In this document: in pieces, positions 1-11,310 of the stretch
How positions within the stretch are numbered: position 1 is the first letter of the stretch
Layout: each line of letters starts with the position of its first letter
Assembly (NCBI GenBank): GCA_028274465.1
Contig: CM051458.1
Coordinates: 35,166,692-35,230,691 of the forward strand
Source: Plantago ovata
Taxonomy: Eukaryota; Streptophyta; Magnoliopsida; Lamiales; Plantaginaceae
Direction: 5' to 3'
Length of the DNA stretch: 64,000 nucleotides
Notes under the pieces: generated by a model
The model's database searches: none
Seen by the model: only the letters and a program-made list of their open reading frames with translations
Told to the model about the DNA's origin: nothing
Made by a program: the position numbers and the translations under genes

Positions 1-290
1 AATATTCCCTTGATACTTGAATACCTGTTTCAGTATCTTTGATTGTCTGAATGCCGTTTCAGCAATCCTTAAGGTTTTTCTCTTACTGAGTGCCTGTCTC
101 AGCAAGTGATCAAGTTTCCTAACAAATACCCGTTTTGAAGGAATTACTTGCTGAATGCCTGTTTCAGCAATCATGTTGTGACTTATCATTTCTTAGAAGA
201 AATTAGTGATGGTCTTTTTAAGTAAGAATACTTTGGCTTGCTGAATACCTGTTTCAGCATTCTGCCAAGTGTATCCTTTATTGAGGTAGT
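1..290 (-). repeat. Stem-loop array in the 3' tail of copia A
   Basis: Directly downstream of RNase H, in the element's direction, lie several short inverted repeats with stems such as GCTGAA/TTCAGC around a near-constant 6-7 nt loop of the form ACRGGNA. Examples lie near 8-34, 37-68, 86-110, 148-172 and 238-262. The same series is present at 25442-25804 and again after the gap near 29940-30310 in copia B. Confidence 0.8.
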
Positions 291-294
291 TCAA

Positions 295-3200
295 TCAATC
301 CAGGTTATACCTTAGCATTGCGAACCTATTATCCGGTAGGGGCTTGGTAAAGATGTCAGCAAGCTGATCATCAGTGCCTACTTTCACAACCTCAATATCT
401 CCTTTTTCCACATGATCTCTAATGAAATGATGTCTAATATCAATGTGCTTAGTCCTAGAGTGAAACTTAGGATTTTGCGTGATAGCAATAGCACTTGTAT
501 TATCACAAAAGATTGGTGTTTTCTTTGCAGAAATACCATAATCTCTTAATTGTTGCTGAATCCATAGGATTTGAGCTGTGCAACAACCAGCTGCAATGTA
601 TTCAGATTCAGTAGATGAATTGGCAACACAGGTTTGCTTCTTGCTGAACCATGATATTAATCTAGTACCCAAAAACTGACAAGTTCCAGAGGTACTTTTT
701 CTATCAAGAGTTGATCCTCCATGATCAGCATCAGAATAACAACCAATTCTAGTCCAGAATCTTTAGGATACCATAATCCAACATTGAATGTACCTTTGAC
801 ATATTTCAGTATCTTGATTGCCATTTTGTAGTGTGATTCTCTTGGATCAGATTGGAATCTTGCACACACACAAACAACATACTGAATGTCAGGTCTACTT
901 GCTGTTAATACAACAAGGAACCAATGAGCTTCCTATACTTGTGTTCTTCAACACTTTTGTCCTCTTAGTATAGCCCAATTTGGTACCAACACTCATAGGG
1001 ATCTTTTCAGGTTTCTCTTCTCCTTTGATCCTAAACTTTATGAGCATTTCTTTCGCATACTTTGCTTGATTTATGAATATTCCATCTTTGAGTTGCTTGA
1101 CTTGCAATCCTAGGAAATAATTCAGTTTACCCATCATACTCATTTCAAACTTGTTTGTCATGAGTTTGGAAAAATCATCACAAAGTTGCTTGTCCTTAGA
1201 TCCAAAATTATGTCATCCACATAAATTTGAACTAAGAGAATTTTATCATCATGGTTCATGGTAAATAAGGTTTTGTCAACTTCACCTTTCTTGAAACCAT
1301 TTTCCAGCAAGAACTTAGCCAAGGTATCATACCATGCTCTTGGTGTTTGCTTTAGACCATATACAGCTTTCTGAAGCTTGTATACCATCTTGATTTCTGA
1401 GGGAAGTTCAAAGCCAGGGGTTGTTCTAGGTAGACTTCTTCAGCAAGTTCATTCAAGAATGCACTTTTAACATCCATTTGGTAAACAATGAAGTCATTGT
1501 GAGCAGCAAAGGCCAAGAAAAGCCTTATTGCATCCAATCTTGCGACTGGTGCATAAGACTCATCATAGTCCAATCCTTCAGTCTGACAGTAACCTTGAGC
1601 AACTAAACGTGCTTTATTTCTTGTTACTTCACCAGACTCACTCAGCTTGTTTCTGAACACCCACTTGTACCAATAGCTTTCTTGTCTTCAGCAAGTGGCA
1701 CAAGTTTCCTCCAGACTTTGTTCCTTTCGAATTGATCCAGTTCTTCTTGCATTGCCTTTATCCATTCAGAATGCTTTAAAAGCTTCTTCTATGGTTTTAG
1801 GTTCAATTTCTGAAAACAAAACAAGAGAACAATGATTCTACTTCTACGACAGTTGCTTCTTCAGCAAGTCCATGAGTAGCTTTGGATCTAGTCACTTGGC
1901 GTTTATTAATATCGCCAATCATATCCGTAGAGGGATGATCTCTAATCCATTTATTAACAGGTTTTCTGCTTGTTGGATCAGGATATGTTTGCTCATCAGC
2001 ATGTGACTCTTCAGTATGTACTTGTTCAGTACTACTGGGAATTTGTGTCTCTGCTGAGATTTGTTTATCAGCAACTGCTTGTTCAGCATTGCTTGATTGA
2101 GGTGGTTCATCAGCAGGCACTAGAGGTTGCGTAGTTTCAGCAACTTCTGGAGCAACTACGTCTTTTGCTGGAATTCTTTGTCGTGAACTATATTTATCTT
2201 GTCATGACTTGGGGAGGAGAGTCATTGTCAGAATCATCATTTAGTTCAATTGACTTGATTTGCCTAGCATTAGATTCAGTTCTTTGCTCATGTATGATTA
2301 ACTTTTTCATACATTCTGATATTTCTTCTTCAGCAGGCACTCCTTGTGTCTTTTCATAGAATACAACATGCACAGATCTTCAATCTTTTGTGCCTTTTGT
2401 TGTAAACTCTATAAGCTTTACTATGCAAGGAGTAGCCGAGAAATATCGCTTCGTTGCTTTTGGTTGAAATGTTCTTAGGTATTCTCTACCATTGTTAAGA
2501 ACGAAACACTTGCAACCAAATACTCTTAGATGAGTGATGTTAGGAGGTCTTCCAACAAAAATTCATAAGGAGTTTTGTTGTATTCCTTAGTAATCAAACA
2601 TCTGTTTTGAGTATAACAGGCGGTATTAATCGCTTCAACCCAATAAGCCTCACTTATTTCAGTGTCAGCAAGCATTGTTCTTGCGGCTTCTTTCAGGGTA
2701 CGATTCTTCCGTTCAGCAACACCGTTTTGCTGTGGTGTTCTTACTGAGGATAACTGATGTTGAATACCTTTTGAGGTACAATATTCAGTTATGTACTGGT
2801 TTACAAACTCAGTACCATGGTCTGTCCTTATGACTTTTACCTTGTCAATTTTCATGACTTCAAGCTTATTCAACAAGTTAGGTATTTCAGTCTTGGTTTC
2901 AGATTTGTGCTTGATGAATACTACCCAAGTGAATCTTGAATAGTCATCTACCACGACTAGACCATATTTCTTACCAGCATAGCTTGTTGAAGAAGATTCA
3001 AACAAGTCCATGTGTAAGAGTTGTAAAGGTTTTGTAGTTCACGGTACTGCCTTGTTCTTGAAAGAAGATTTGGTTGCTTTCCTTGCTGACATGCATTGCA
3101 AACACCATCCTTCTTAAAAGTAACCCTAGGTAATCCAACTACAAGTGCCTTTTTAGACAACTTATTCAGCGTCTTGAAGTTTAGATGACTTGTTCGTTTA

Positions 3201-3652
3201 TGCCATAACCATGCTTTTTCAGCAAGGCAAACGTGATATGAGACAAGACATTTTTCAACGATTGCTGAAGACCAATCTACGGTGTACAAGCCTCCTGATC
3301 TTCTTGCAATCATAATTACCTTTTTAGTCTCGAAATCTATAAGTTTACATTCATCACTTTTGATTTTGATGAAGTATCTTTTGTCAGCAAACTGACTCAT
3401 GCTGAAAAGGTTAAACTTAAGATTTTTGACATAAAGAACTCCAGTAATGGTTATGCATCCTAACTTCACGTCACCATAGCCTTTTGTAGTACCGGAGCCT
3501 CCACCAGCAAACCTTATTGTTGGACCTTTAGACCACCGTCTATAGTTTATAAGGTTATTCTTGTTGCCCGTCATGTGCTTTCCACAACCACTATCAAAGT
3601 GCCAGATCGCATCGTTTGTCTCCGTGGCTGAAGTCTGCACAATCAAGAGCAA
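295..3652 (-). pseudogene. Copia A pol: protease, integrase, RT, RNase H (broken)
   Basis: Read right to left, this shows the copia domain order. The protease has the DSGCGKHMTG signature (about 3500-3652). The integrase has the H/C zinc region and a core with HMDLFE, VDDYSRF and TPQQNGVAERKNR (about 2400-3350). The reverse transcriptase has [25 protein letters not shown] and IYVDDI (about 900-1700). RNase H ends in the ADIFTKPL motif that closes copia polyproteins (295-672). The region between integrase and RT is the usual acidic, low-conservation linker. PR-INT-RT-RH order separates it from Ty3/gypsy. The gene is broken in multiple places and is a fossil. Confidence 0.92.
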
Positions 3653-3699
3653 ACAAGTTAATTATCCAATAATGGATGTCCATTAACATGTTCAAGAAT

Positions 3700-6077
3700 G
3701 CATCCAGTGGAAACCCAAGTCTTAAGTTTTTCAACTTTGACTTTTGTTCTACTTGCTGAGGAACTAGAAGGTTTTGAGCTGAAAGACTTTTGATTCATGC
3801 TGATCAAATCCACTTTCTGATGTGGTGTCTTGCTCGGTTGACCTTTTGCTGAACATACTTTTCAGCAAGTTCTTTTCTAGCAAGGTTCCTTCTACCCCTA
3901 GCATTAAGAGTCTTTTCAGAGCTCTTTGGATTGATTTTCTTCATCTCTTTGAAGTATCTTTGCTGACTTTGCTTATACTCATGAAAAAGTTGACTTTGCT
4001 TGGTTTTAAAACCGAGTCCACTTTTCGGAGAATGTTGAGCTTTCGTGTCAGCAACCTTACTTGATTCAGGTTTGTCAGCAAAGCTCTTCTGATTACTTTT
4101 AGTAATCTTGCCTTTACACTTAACAACTTGCTTTTCAGCAACTTGTTTGGCGGGATGCTTCACAACATCCTTCTTCTTTCCAGTTTGCTTCTCAGCAACC
4201 TGTTTTTCTTTTAAAGTCTTGTTACTCTGAGTAGCAACAGCGGGCTTTATGGTCATAGGTACTTGATTGCATGTTTCAGCAACCTTAGATTGACCAAACT
4301 GATAGAGTTCTTGTAGACCACTATCAGTAGCACGTACAAAGGAAATCGGTGATTTATCTTTACTCAAGATTTCTACGTCATCACCTTCATACGTTGCTCC
4401 TAAACCTTCTTTCTGAGATGGATCTCTCAAATAAGAGTTTAGTTCAGTCAGCGTATTACTTGCGTCAGCATAAGATTTGAAATTGATTTTCATCTTTTTC
4501 ATCTGTTGGATTTCAGCAAGTAACTTTAGAATTGAGGATTGATATTCTTCCAATTCTTAATGCCATTTGAGAATTCTTCTCTGTAGCCTCAACAATCAAC
4601 TTCTTAAGACGCCTTATTTCAGCATCCTTTTCTTCTGTCTCTTCCTTCAGCAAGACGTACTTTTCAGTAGTCTGCTTGGTCAGAGTTTCAGCAATCTGTA
4701 GTTTCTCTTGCTGTCTGCTCAGAGTTTTCTCAAATCTTTCGATTTCTCCTTGAATCTTGTCAAGGTCAATCTTGTCTTCACTTTCAGAGTCTGAGTCATA
4801 GGTAGGGTTGTTTACCTGATCGGCCATGAGGCATAATTCGTAGTTTGACACATCTGGATAAGCTTCCATAGCTATTCCACAAACTTCTTTGCCAATCTCC
4901 ACGTCTAGAGTGGCTTCTTCATCGTCAGTGTCTGAACTTTCATCCTCACTGTCTTCGGAGCTAGTATCAATACACAATGCATTGATTTTTGCTTGAAGCT
5001 TCTTCATTTCTTCAGCAATAAAAGCTCTTTTGAACTTCTTCTTCTTTTCAGCAGATTTGCCTTTCAGCAAAGGGCAATTAGCTTTGAAGTGTCCAGGCTT
5101 CTTGCAGTAAAAGCATAGATCATTTCCAACTGCAGGTTCTTCTGATGAGGTTGCTTGCTGAGCTTGCTTGTTCAGCGAGCCAGTCTCATTCTTGTACTTA
5201 TGGTAATTGTTACCAAGATGCTTTTTCAGCTTCTCTTTTGCTTTTCGCCTTTCAAGTTCCTTACTGATGAATTTCTTCATGTTTTAACAACCAAAGCGTT
5301 TTCATCAGCAGGCTCTTTATCATTCTTCTTTTCAGAAGATGACGGCTTTGCAGCAAGAGCAATGTTTTGCGATTTTTCAACAAATACATTTTCTCTTTGC
5401 TTTGTCTCATAGTTGACAGTAGCAAGATGAGAGAACAACTCTGTTGGTGTAATATCAGGCATTCCTTGATTGTAATAGAAATTCTGAGTGTGGATCCATT
5501 CTTGATTCAGACTTCTGATGATAGTTTTCACTTTCTCAGAATCTGAGTAAAGATTTCCAACACCCAAGGCTGCCATTTCACTAACAAGAGTTGTGAATCT
5601 GAAATCCAAGTCTTCCAGTGACTCGTTTGTACCTTGCTTAAAGTTTTGAAACTTTAATTTAAGTACTTCAAGTTTGTTTTCCTTGGTTTTGTCAGATCCA
5701 ACACAAAGATCTTGAACCATTTTCCAAGCTTCCTTTGCAGTCTTAGCACCCCACAGTTTGCACTGTATGGTATCCGGAGTTGATCGAATGATGATGTTTC
5801 TTGCTTGGCCATCAAGACGGAATCTCTTAGCTTCGTCAGAAGTCCATTCCTCTCTTGGTTTTGGCACAACCGTATCCGATGGTTCGCCTAAGATAGTTTC
5901 CTTTCCAGCTTCAGTGGTCTTGTGAGGGAAACTTCTTTCAACCTTAGTGATCTTGATAGGTCCATCATTAATGACAGTGACCATCTCATCACTAATGGCC
6001 TCAAGATGTAGCATCATGTTGTTTCGCCATTTTTCGTAATTTTCCAGCTTCAGCAAGGGAGCATCTCCTAAAGACAT
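3700..6077 (-). pseudogene. Copia A gag (broken)
   Basis: The capsid/nucleocapsid part begins with MSLGDAPLLKLENYEKW at 6077. It carries the copia gag core (LKFQNFKQGTNESLEDLDFRF) and a CCHC zinc knuckle, CFYCKKPGHFKANC, near 5080-5130. It then continues as a long lysine-rich, coiled-coil-prone tail rich in the word AEKQ. The long basic tail between the zinc knuckle and protease is larger than in a typical small copia gag and matches copia B. It is broken, with a few breaks. Confidence 0.88.
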
Positions 6078-6173
6078 CCTGTCAGCAAAGCACTACCAAA
6101 CTGATCAAGTGAGAGTGATTTACGGAAAGCACCTACGGGGATCTAGGTTCAGTGCTGAAGGTTAAAGAACCTC

Positions 6174-6185
6174 GCTCTGATACCA
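6174..6185 (-). other. Primer binding site of copia A
   Basis: On the minus strand TGGTATCAGAGC lies two bases inside the LTR end. It complements the 3' end of plant initiator tRNA-Met, the usual primer for copia reverse transcription, and fixes the inner LTR border at 6188. Confidence 0.93.
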
Positions 6186-6187
6186 CT

Positions 6188-7817
6188 TGTTGGTCCCTTT
6201 AAACAACAAGAAAAGACTAGAGGGGGGGGGGGGTGAATAGTCTTTTCAAATTTTCGTCGTTTAAAACTTTCTCAGCAAGTGCTTATTACTTTTCAGTAAT
6301 GAGTTTGCTGATACTTAACTTTCTCAGCAAGCGCAAGATACTTTGCAGTAACTCGGTTTGCTGATACTTAAAATCAGAGAGCGGAAGTCTTTGATACAAT
6401 AAGTGCTCTTTCAGTAAATAACGGTTTCAGCAAGTGATGTGAGTGACTGTGTACAGACAGATATGATTTGCTGAAAAACCAAATACAGTAAGTAAATCAC
6501 ACAAACACTTTTAAAGTGGTATCTGAGAGTGGCGTAATCTCTCAACTAATCCACTTTGTCTTTTCTAGGACTGAATCCACTAATGATAAGATTGAGGTTC
6601 CTTACAACTCCTATCTAGAGCGATTCAAACAGAAACCAAAGCACACTTGCTTCGTTTCCAACATAATCTAGAGAACGCAACCTTGTTCTCCACCAAACTT
6701 GGTACTTTTAATCAGCAAAACTATGCTCGATTAAGTTCCCCCTGAGTATCACGCCTGAAAGGGTGTATTTTCAGTTAGAGAGGTTCGGGATGAGATAACT
6801 TAATTATAACTTATTCAGTTACAACAAGTAATCTAAGAAACAAAACTTTGAATACTTTGTAGTAGACAAGTTAGATTGTTCTGGTGTCAAGACTCGTTCT
6901 TGTTCGAAAGAAAGAAAGAACACTTAACTAATTTCATAGTAGTGTAAACTCTACTTCTTCACAAGTAGCTTTTTCAAGCTTTAAGTCTTGGAACGGATCA
7001 ATGGCAGTAAGAGTATTTGAAGGTATGTGAGTTTTAAGCACAAGTGAGAGTTTGATCACGTTGTTGACACACTTCAACTCTTAGCCGGATGACCTCTATT
7101 TATAGTGCAAGTAAGGAGCCATTTGAATTTTAAATTCCAAGGCTTTTGATCCTTAAGATGTCACTATCTTGCTTTTGTACTTTCAGCAGCGTCCTTGTTT
7201 GTCTTCTAGTCTTCATGTCCTTCGCGTGCAAGCTTTGCATTTAATGCTTATTTGAACAGAATTCAAACAGTAACATTGGAGCGCAAATGCAAGTACTTTC
7301 AGCAAGAGGTCACATATGTTCCATCAGCAAGTGGTCAGTCTCAGTTTCAGCAAGCACAACCTACTCTCCCGTTCAGATTTTCACTTATGCAATGTTGTTG
7401 CTGAAGTTTCCACTTTCTGAGCAACATGTGCCTTTGTAGATACCAGTCTTCAGAAATCTTCTAATCTTCAGATCTTCGAATTCTTCAAATCTTCAGTTCT
7501 TCGAAATCTTCAATTCTTCATATCTTCAAAATCTTCAAGATTTTGAGCGGTTCTAAATGCTTCAATAGTTTGTTTGTAAAAACAAAGTACATCATCAGCA
7601 AATGCTTCAGTAGGTTATTTTCTTTTCAGAAAACAAGATACATCATAAGCGGTTAAAAACCAACCTATCTAGCACCTAATCTAAGTCTTCAGCAAACGTT
7701 CCTCTTTTACAATGTCCTTAAAATTCTAAATTCCTATGGACCTTAAGAGTACTAGTTACTGGACTTTCCTTAATTTAGCATGATTAATTTCTCATCAAAA
7801 TTACAAGTTTCCTAACA
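6188..7817 (-). repeat. 5' LTR of copia A
   Basis: A 1,630-bp LTR bounded by TGTTAGGAAAC and GACCAACA in the element's direction. It aligns end to end with the copia B LTRs. It contains a TATAAATAG box (minus strand, 7096-7104). Near its inner end there is a G/C homopolymer (6222-6233) held between complementary arms AAAAGACTA (6211-6219) and TAGTCTTTT (6238-6246). Confidence 0.94.
7096..7104 (-). promoter_or_regulatory. LTR TATA box of copia A
   Basis: TATAAATAG on the minus strand, in the same place as TATAAATAG in both LTRs of copia B. It is the likely core promoter of the genomic transcript. Confidence 0.75.
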
Positions 7818-7907
7818 TAATGCAAAGGCTCCACTAACGCAGTTGAATCTCTGTTTTACCCTTGTTGAGAACTCAAAACCGTTTGAGCTTCTTGCACACC
7901 AGAGATA

Positions 7908-7917
7908 CTATATAAAC
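7908..7917 (+). promoter_or_regulatory. Internal TATA box ahead of accessory gene, fragment C
   Basis: CTATATAAAC lies about 145 bp before the accessory start codon at 8057. The same box at the same spacing occurs at 26190 and 30690. It is outside any LTR, which suggests a separate promoter for the accessory gene. Confidence 0.6.
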
Positions 7918-8056
7918 AAAGAGTTAGAGAAAGACAAAATTCTTTAAGTCACATTTCCTTTCTCTGCAAATTTTATAGCATGTGCCCTGAATTCACTGTA
8001 CCTCCGGTCAAAAAGCAAGTTAATCTTTTTCGTACACTTCTACCGCTATATAAGAA

Positions 8057-9309
8057 ATGGCCCCAAAGAGACAGTCCTCCAAGACCTCAAAATCATCAAA
8101 GGCTGATAGTGCTGGAAAAAGCACTATTCCGGCTATAACTCCGGCAATCAACACAGTGAAAATTATGTTGAAGAACGACCCCATAACGCAGAGACCCATG
8201 TCGCCTGCATATCTTGACACTGCAAAGTGTGAACAGATGATGCAATGGGGCGGATTTGCCAAAGAGAAGTATATAAGATACTTCTATGAACAAGAATTAG
8301 ATGGAGAAAATGAAGAGGCACTGGACTTGATAAAACAACAAGGCCTTCTTTTCTTCATAACTGCTCGCCCTAAGAAAGTGAGTATCTTAGATGCCATGAA
8401 ATTTTACAACAATGCAGAAATCCAAACTCGGACTGATGGACAAGGAGTCACTGAAAAAGTGATTTATACCACAGTTCAAGGTGTGCAAATCATCCTGAAA
8501 TGGATTGATTTGGCCAACATCTTTCAGATTCCAACTACTGGAACTGAAGATGACATCACTGCCACTGATGAAGAAATTAAATCCTTCTACAGTGATGTCA
8601 GAAACGAGAGAATGAAGAAACGAGAGATTGCTCCGTGACTTGGACAAAGCACGTAAAAAGGAAGCATCTCTGCCATTCACTTGGTCTAGTAGCTCTGCTA
8701 CTCATCAAAGTCCTAGACTCCCAAGTTGGAGGAATTGACCAAGTAGGCTTGAGAAGGTGGCCGCTGCTGATGCATATACATGAGAACAAAACTGAGCTCA
8801 ACTGGGCAAAGTACATTTTCAACAGACTTGTTGATTGTGTTACTAAATTTAAGGTCAAGGTTGAAGACAACAAGGTCTCACCTACCTTCCCAGTCATGTA
8901 TGTACTAAAAATATGCTATATCCTTGAACACTTCAGGATTCAACTGAGAAACCCATTGCCGATTAATAAATCAGTATGCAATGTGGGAAGAGCCTTCTAC
9001 AAGCAAAATGGACCTAAGCCTGCTGACAAGAAATCAAAGAAGACAACAGCTGCAAATGTTGTCAGTGTTGGTCAGCAAGAAAGGTATACAACAGCTGCAG
9101 ATGTTGTAAGTGCCAGTCAGCAAGACAAGATTCCAACAGCTGCAAATGTTGTTGATGAAACTGTTGTAGATGGTGATCAACAAGGTACGTGTACAACAAC
9201 CGTTGTTGAAAATGCAACTACTGCAGATGCTGCTGCTGAAAAGAAACTGGAGAAATCCAAGAAGAAAAAGAGGAAAGCTGATGATGACACTCAAACTGCA
9301 GCGTCATAA
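8057..9309 (+). pseudogene. Accessory gene of fragment C, N-terminal part (broken)
   Basis: Starts MAPKRQSSKTSKSSK, a basic serine-rich head. A conserved globular region follows, with YLDTAKCEQMMQWGGFAKEKY, a FYNNAEIQ motif, IPTTGTEDD and a block around HSLGLVALLLIKVLDSQVGG. The layout (FYNNA motif, then an IPxxG motif, then a helical block) resembles the ORFs annotated in plants as putative plant transposon protein. That resemblance is from memory and is uncertain. The tail is basic and low in complexity (KKKRKADDD), possibly a nuclear signal. It is not gag or pol. It is truncated by the end of fragment C and broken. Confidence 0.6.
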
Positions 9310-9546
9310 GCTGACCCCATCCCTAAGAAAAAACGGACAAAGACTCACCCAAGAAAGAAAACACTGTCTCGCAAGTCAGTTCCAATCGGCCATGATCTTT
9401 CGGATGATACTCCAGGAGTTGCTGAAACACAAGCCACTCCAGTAGATGTTGATGAAGTGCTTGCGGAAGCCTTCAGCAATGTTGAAGTGTTTGCAGAAGC
9501 CTTCAACAATCAACTAAATGTTGGTACATTTGCTGATAAGTCTGTA

Positions 9547-9574
9547 AAGTGATGTCGAGACTACCAAGCTTAAC
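9547..9574 (-). mobile_element. Scrap of Athila-like element D left of copia B
   Basis: These bases (GTGATGTCGAGACTACCAAG and onward) match the gypsy 3' region at about 49935-49960. They continue directly into 38065 once copia B is removed, so they are the left half of copia B's insertion site. Confidence 0.75.
9570..9574. other. Target site duplication of copia B, left
   Basis: TTAAC directly before the LTR start at 9575. It is repeated as TTAAC at 38065-38069 directly after the 3' LTR. Confidence 0.92.
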
Positions 9575-11198
9575 TGTTAGGGAACTTGTAATTTTGATGA
9601 GCAATTAACCATGCTAAATTAAGGAAAGTCCAGTAACTAGTACTCTTAAGGTCCATAGGAATTTAGAATTTTAAGGACATTGTAAAAGAGGAACGTTTGC
9701 TGAAGACTTAGATTAGGTGTTAGTTAAGATGGTTTTTACCGCATATGATGTATTTTATTTTCTGAAAAGAAAATAACTTATTGATGCTCTAGCTTATGAT
9801 GTATCTTATTTTCTGAAAAGAAAATAATCTATTGAAGCATTTGCTGACGATGTACTTTGTTTTTACAAACAAACCATTGAAGCATTTAGAAACCGCTCAG
9901 AATCTTGAAGACTTTTGAAGATCTGAAGACTTGAAAAATTTGAAGATTTGAAGACTAGATGCTGAACACTGGTATCTACAAAGGCACGTGTTGCTCAGAA
10001 AGTGGAAAATTCAGCAACAGCATTGCATAAGTGAAAATCTGAAAGACAGAGTAGGTTGTGCTTGCTGAAACTGAGACTGACCACTTGCTGAAAGTACTTG
10101 AATTTGCGCTCCAATGTTACTGTTTGAATTCAATTCAAATATGCATTAAATGCAAAGCTTACACACGAAGGACATGAAGACTAGAAGACAAACAAAGACG
10201 CTGCTGAAAGTACAAAAGCAAGATAGCGACATGTTAAGGAACAAAAGCCTTGGAATTTAAAATTCAAATGGCTCCTTACTTGCACTATAAATAGAGGTCA
10301 TCCGGCGAAGAGTTGAAGTGTGTCAACAACGTGATCAAACTCTCACTTGTGCTTAAACTCACATACCTTCAAACTCTCTATACTGCCATTGATCCGTTCC
10401 AAAACTTAAAGCTTGAAAAAGCTACTTGTGAAGAAGTAGAACAAACTCGACTAAGAAATTAGTTAAGTGTTCTTTCTTTCGAACAAAAACAAGTCTTGAC
10501 ACCCGAAACAATCAAACTTGTTTATTGCAAAGTATTCAAATTTGTGTTTCTTAGATTACTTGTTGTAACTGAATACGTTATAATAAAGTTATCTCACCCC
10601 AAAACTCTCTAACTGAAAATACACCCTTTCAGGGCGTGATATTCAGGGGGAATTTAATCGAGCATAGTTTTGCTGATTAAAAGTACCAAGTTTGGTGGAG
10701 AACAAGGTTACGTTCTCTAGATTAGGTTGGAGACAAAGCAAGTGTGCTTTGGTTTCTGTTGAATCGCTCTAGATAGGAGATTGTAAGGAACCTCAATCAT
10801 ATCTTAGTGGATTCAGTCCTAGAAAGGACAAAGTGGATTAGTTGAGAGATTACGCCACTCTCAGATACCACTATAAAAGTGTTTGTGTGATTTACTTACT
10901 GTACTTACTTTTCAGCAAATCATATCTGTCTGTACACAGTCACTCACATCACTTGCTGAAACCTTTACTTACTGAAAAAGCACTTATTGTATCAAAGACT
11001 TCCGCTCTCTGATTTTAAGTATCAGCAAACCAAGCTACTGTAAAGTAACTTACACTTGCTGAGAAAGTTAAGTATCAGCAAACTCATTACTGAAAAGTAA
11101 TAAGCACTTGCTGAGAAAGTTTTAAACGACGAAAGTTTGAAAAGACTATTCACCCCCCCCCCCCTATAGTCTTTTCTTGTTGTTTAAAGGGACCAACA
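9575..11198 (+). repeat. 5' LTR of copia B
   Basis: A 1,624-bp LTR from TGTTAGGGAAC to GACCAACA, followed at once by the primer site. It contains TATAAATAG at 10286-10294 and, close to its end, a C homopolymer between the arms AAAAGACTA (11140-11148) and TAGTCTTTT (11167-11175). Confidence 0.95.
10286..10294 (+). promoter_or_regulatory. LTR TATA box of copia B
   Basis: TATAAATAG within the U3 part of the 5' LTR. It recurs at 37154-37162 in the 3' LTR and at 7096-7104 in copia A. Confidence 0.78.
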
Positions 11199-11200
11199 AG

Positions 11201-11212
11201 TGGTATCAGAGA
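11201..11212 (+). other. Primer binding site of copia B
   Basis: TGGTATCAGAGA, two bases after the LTR end, complementary to the 3' end of initiator tRNA-Met except near its last base. Confidence 0.9.
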
Positions 11213-11310
11213 TGGAGGTTCTTTAACCTTCAGCACTGAACGTAGATCCCCTTAGGTGTTTTCTATAAATCACTCTCACTTGATCAGTTTGGTAGTGCTT
11301 TGCTGACAGG

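Larger units (their letters stand above)
1..7817 (-). mobile_element. Sirevirus-like Ty1/copia element A, partial, broken
   Basis: This is a minus-strand Ty1/copia element that runs off the left edge of the window. In its own direction it has the 5' LTR (6188-7817), a primer site for initiator tRNA-Met, gag with a zinc knuckle, protease, integrase, reverse transcriptase, RNase H and the start of a long non-coding tail. The 1.63 kb LTR, the initiator-Met primer site and the long post-pol region fit the Sirevirus (SIRE/Maximus) branch. It is very similar to copia B at 9575-38064. The coding part is broken in many places, on the order of ten. Its 3' LTR lies outside the window, so its target duplication and LTR divergence cannot be read. 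Confidence 0.93.
7818..9546 (+). mobile_element. Fragment C of a copia accessory (3') region
   Basis: A plus-strand piece matching copia B from about 26100 onward: the upstream leader, the TATA box and the first third of the accessory gene. Copia A ends exactly at its left border, so A inserted into this fragment. No LTR is seen at the right edge, where it abuts a scrap of Athila-like sequence. It is more diverged from the two copia B copies than those are from each other, so it is an older or separate element. Broken. Confidence 0.8.

Noticed and set aside
8000-8293. Minus-strand frames across the accessory gene
   Set aside because: They mirror the plus-strand accessory gene, which has conserved motifs in three copies. 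The minus frames do not.
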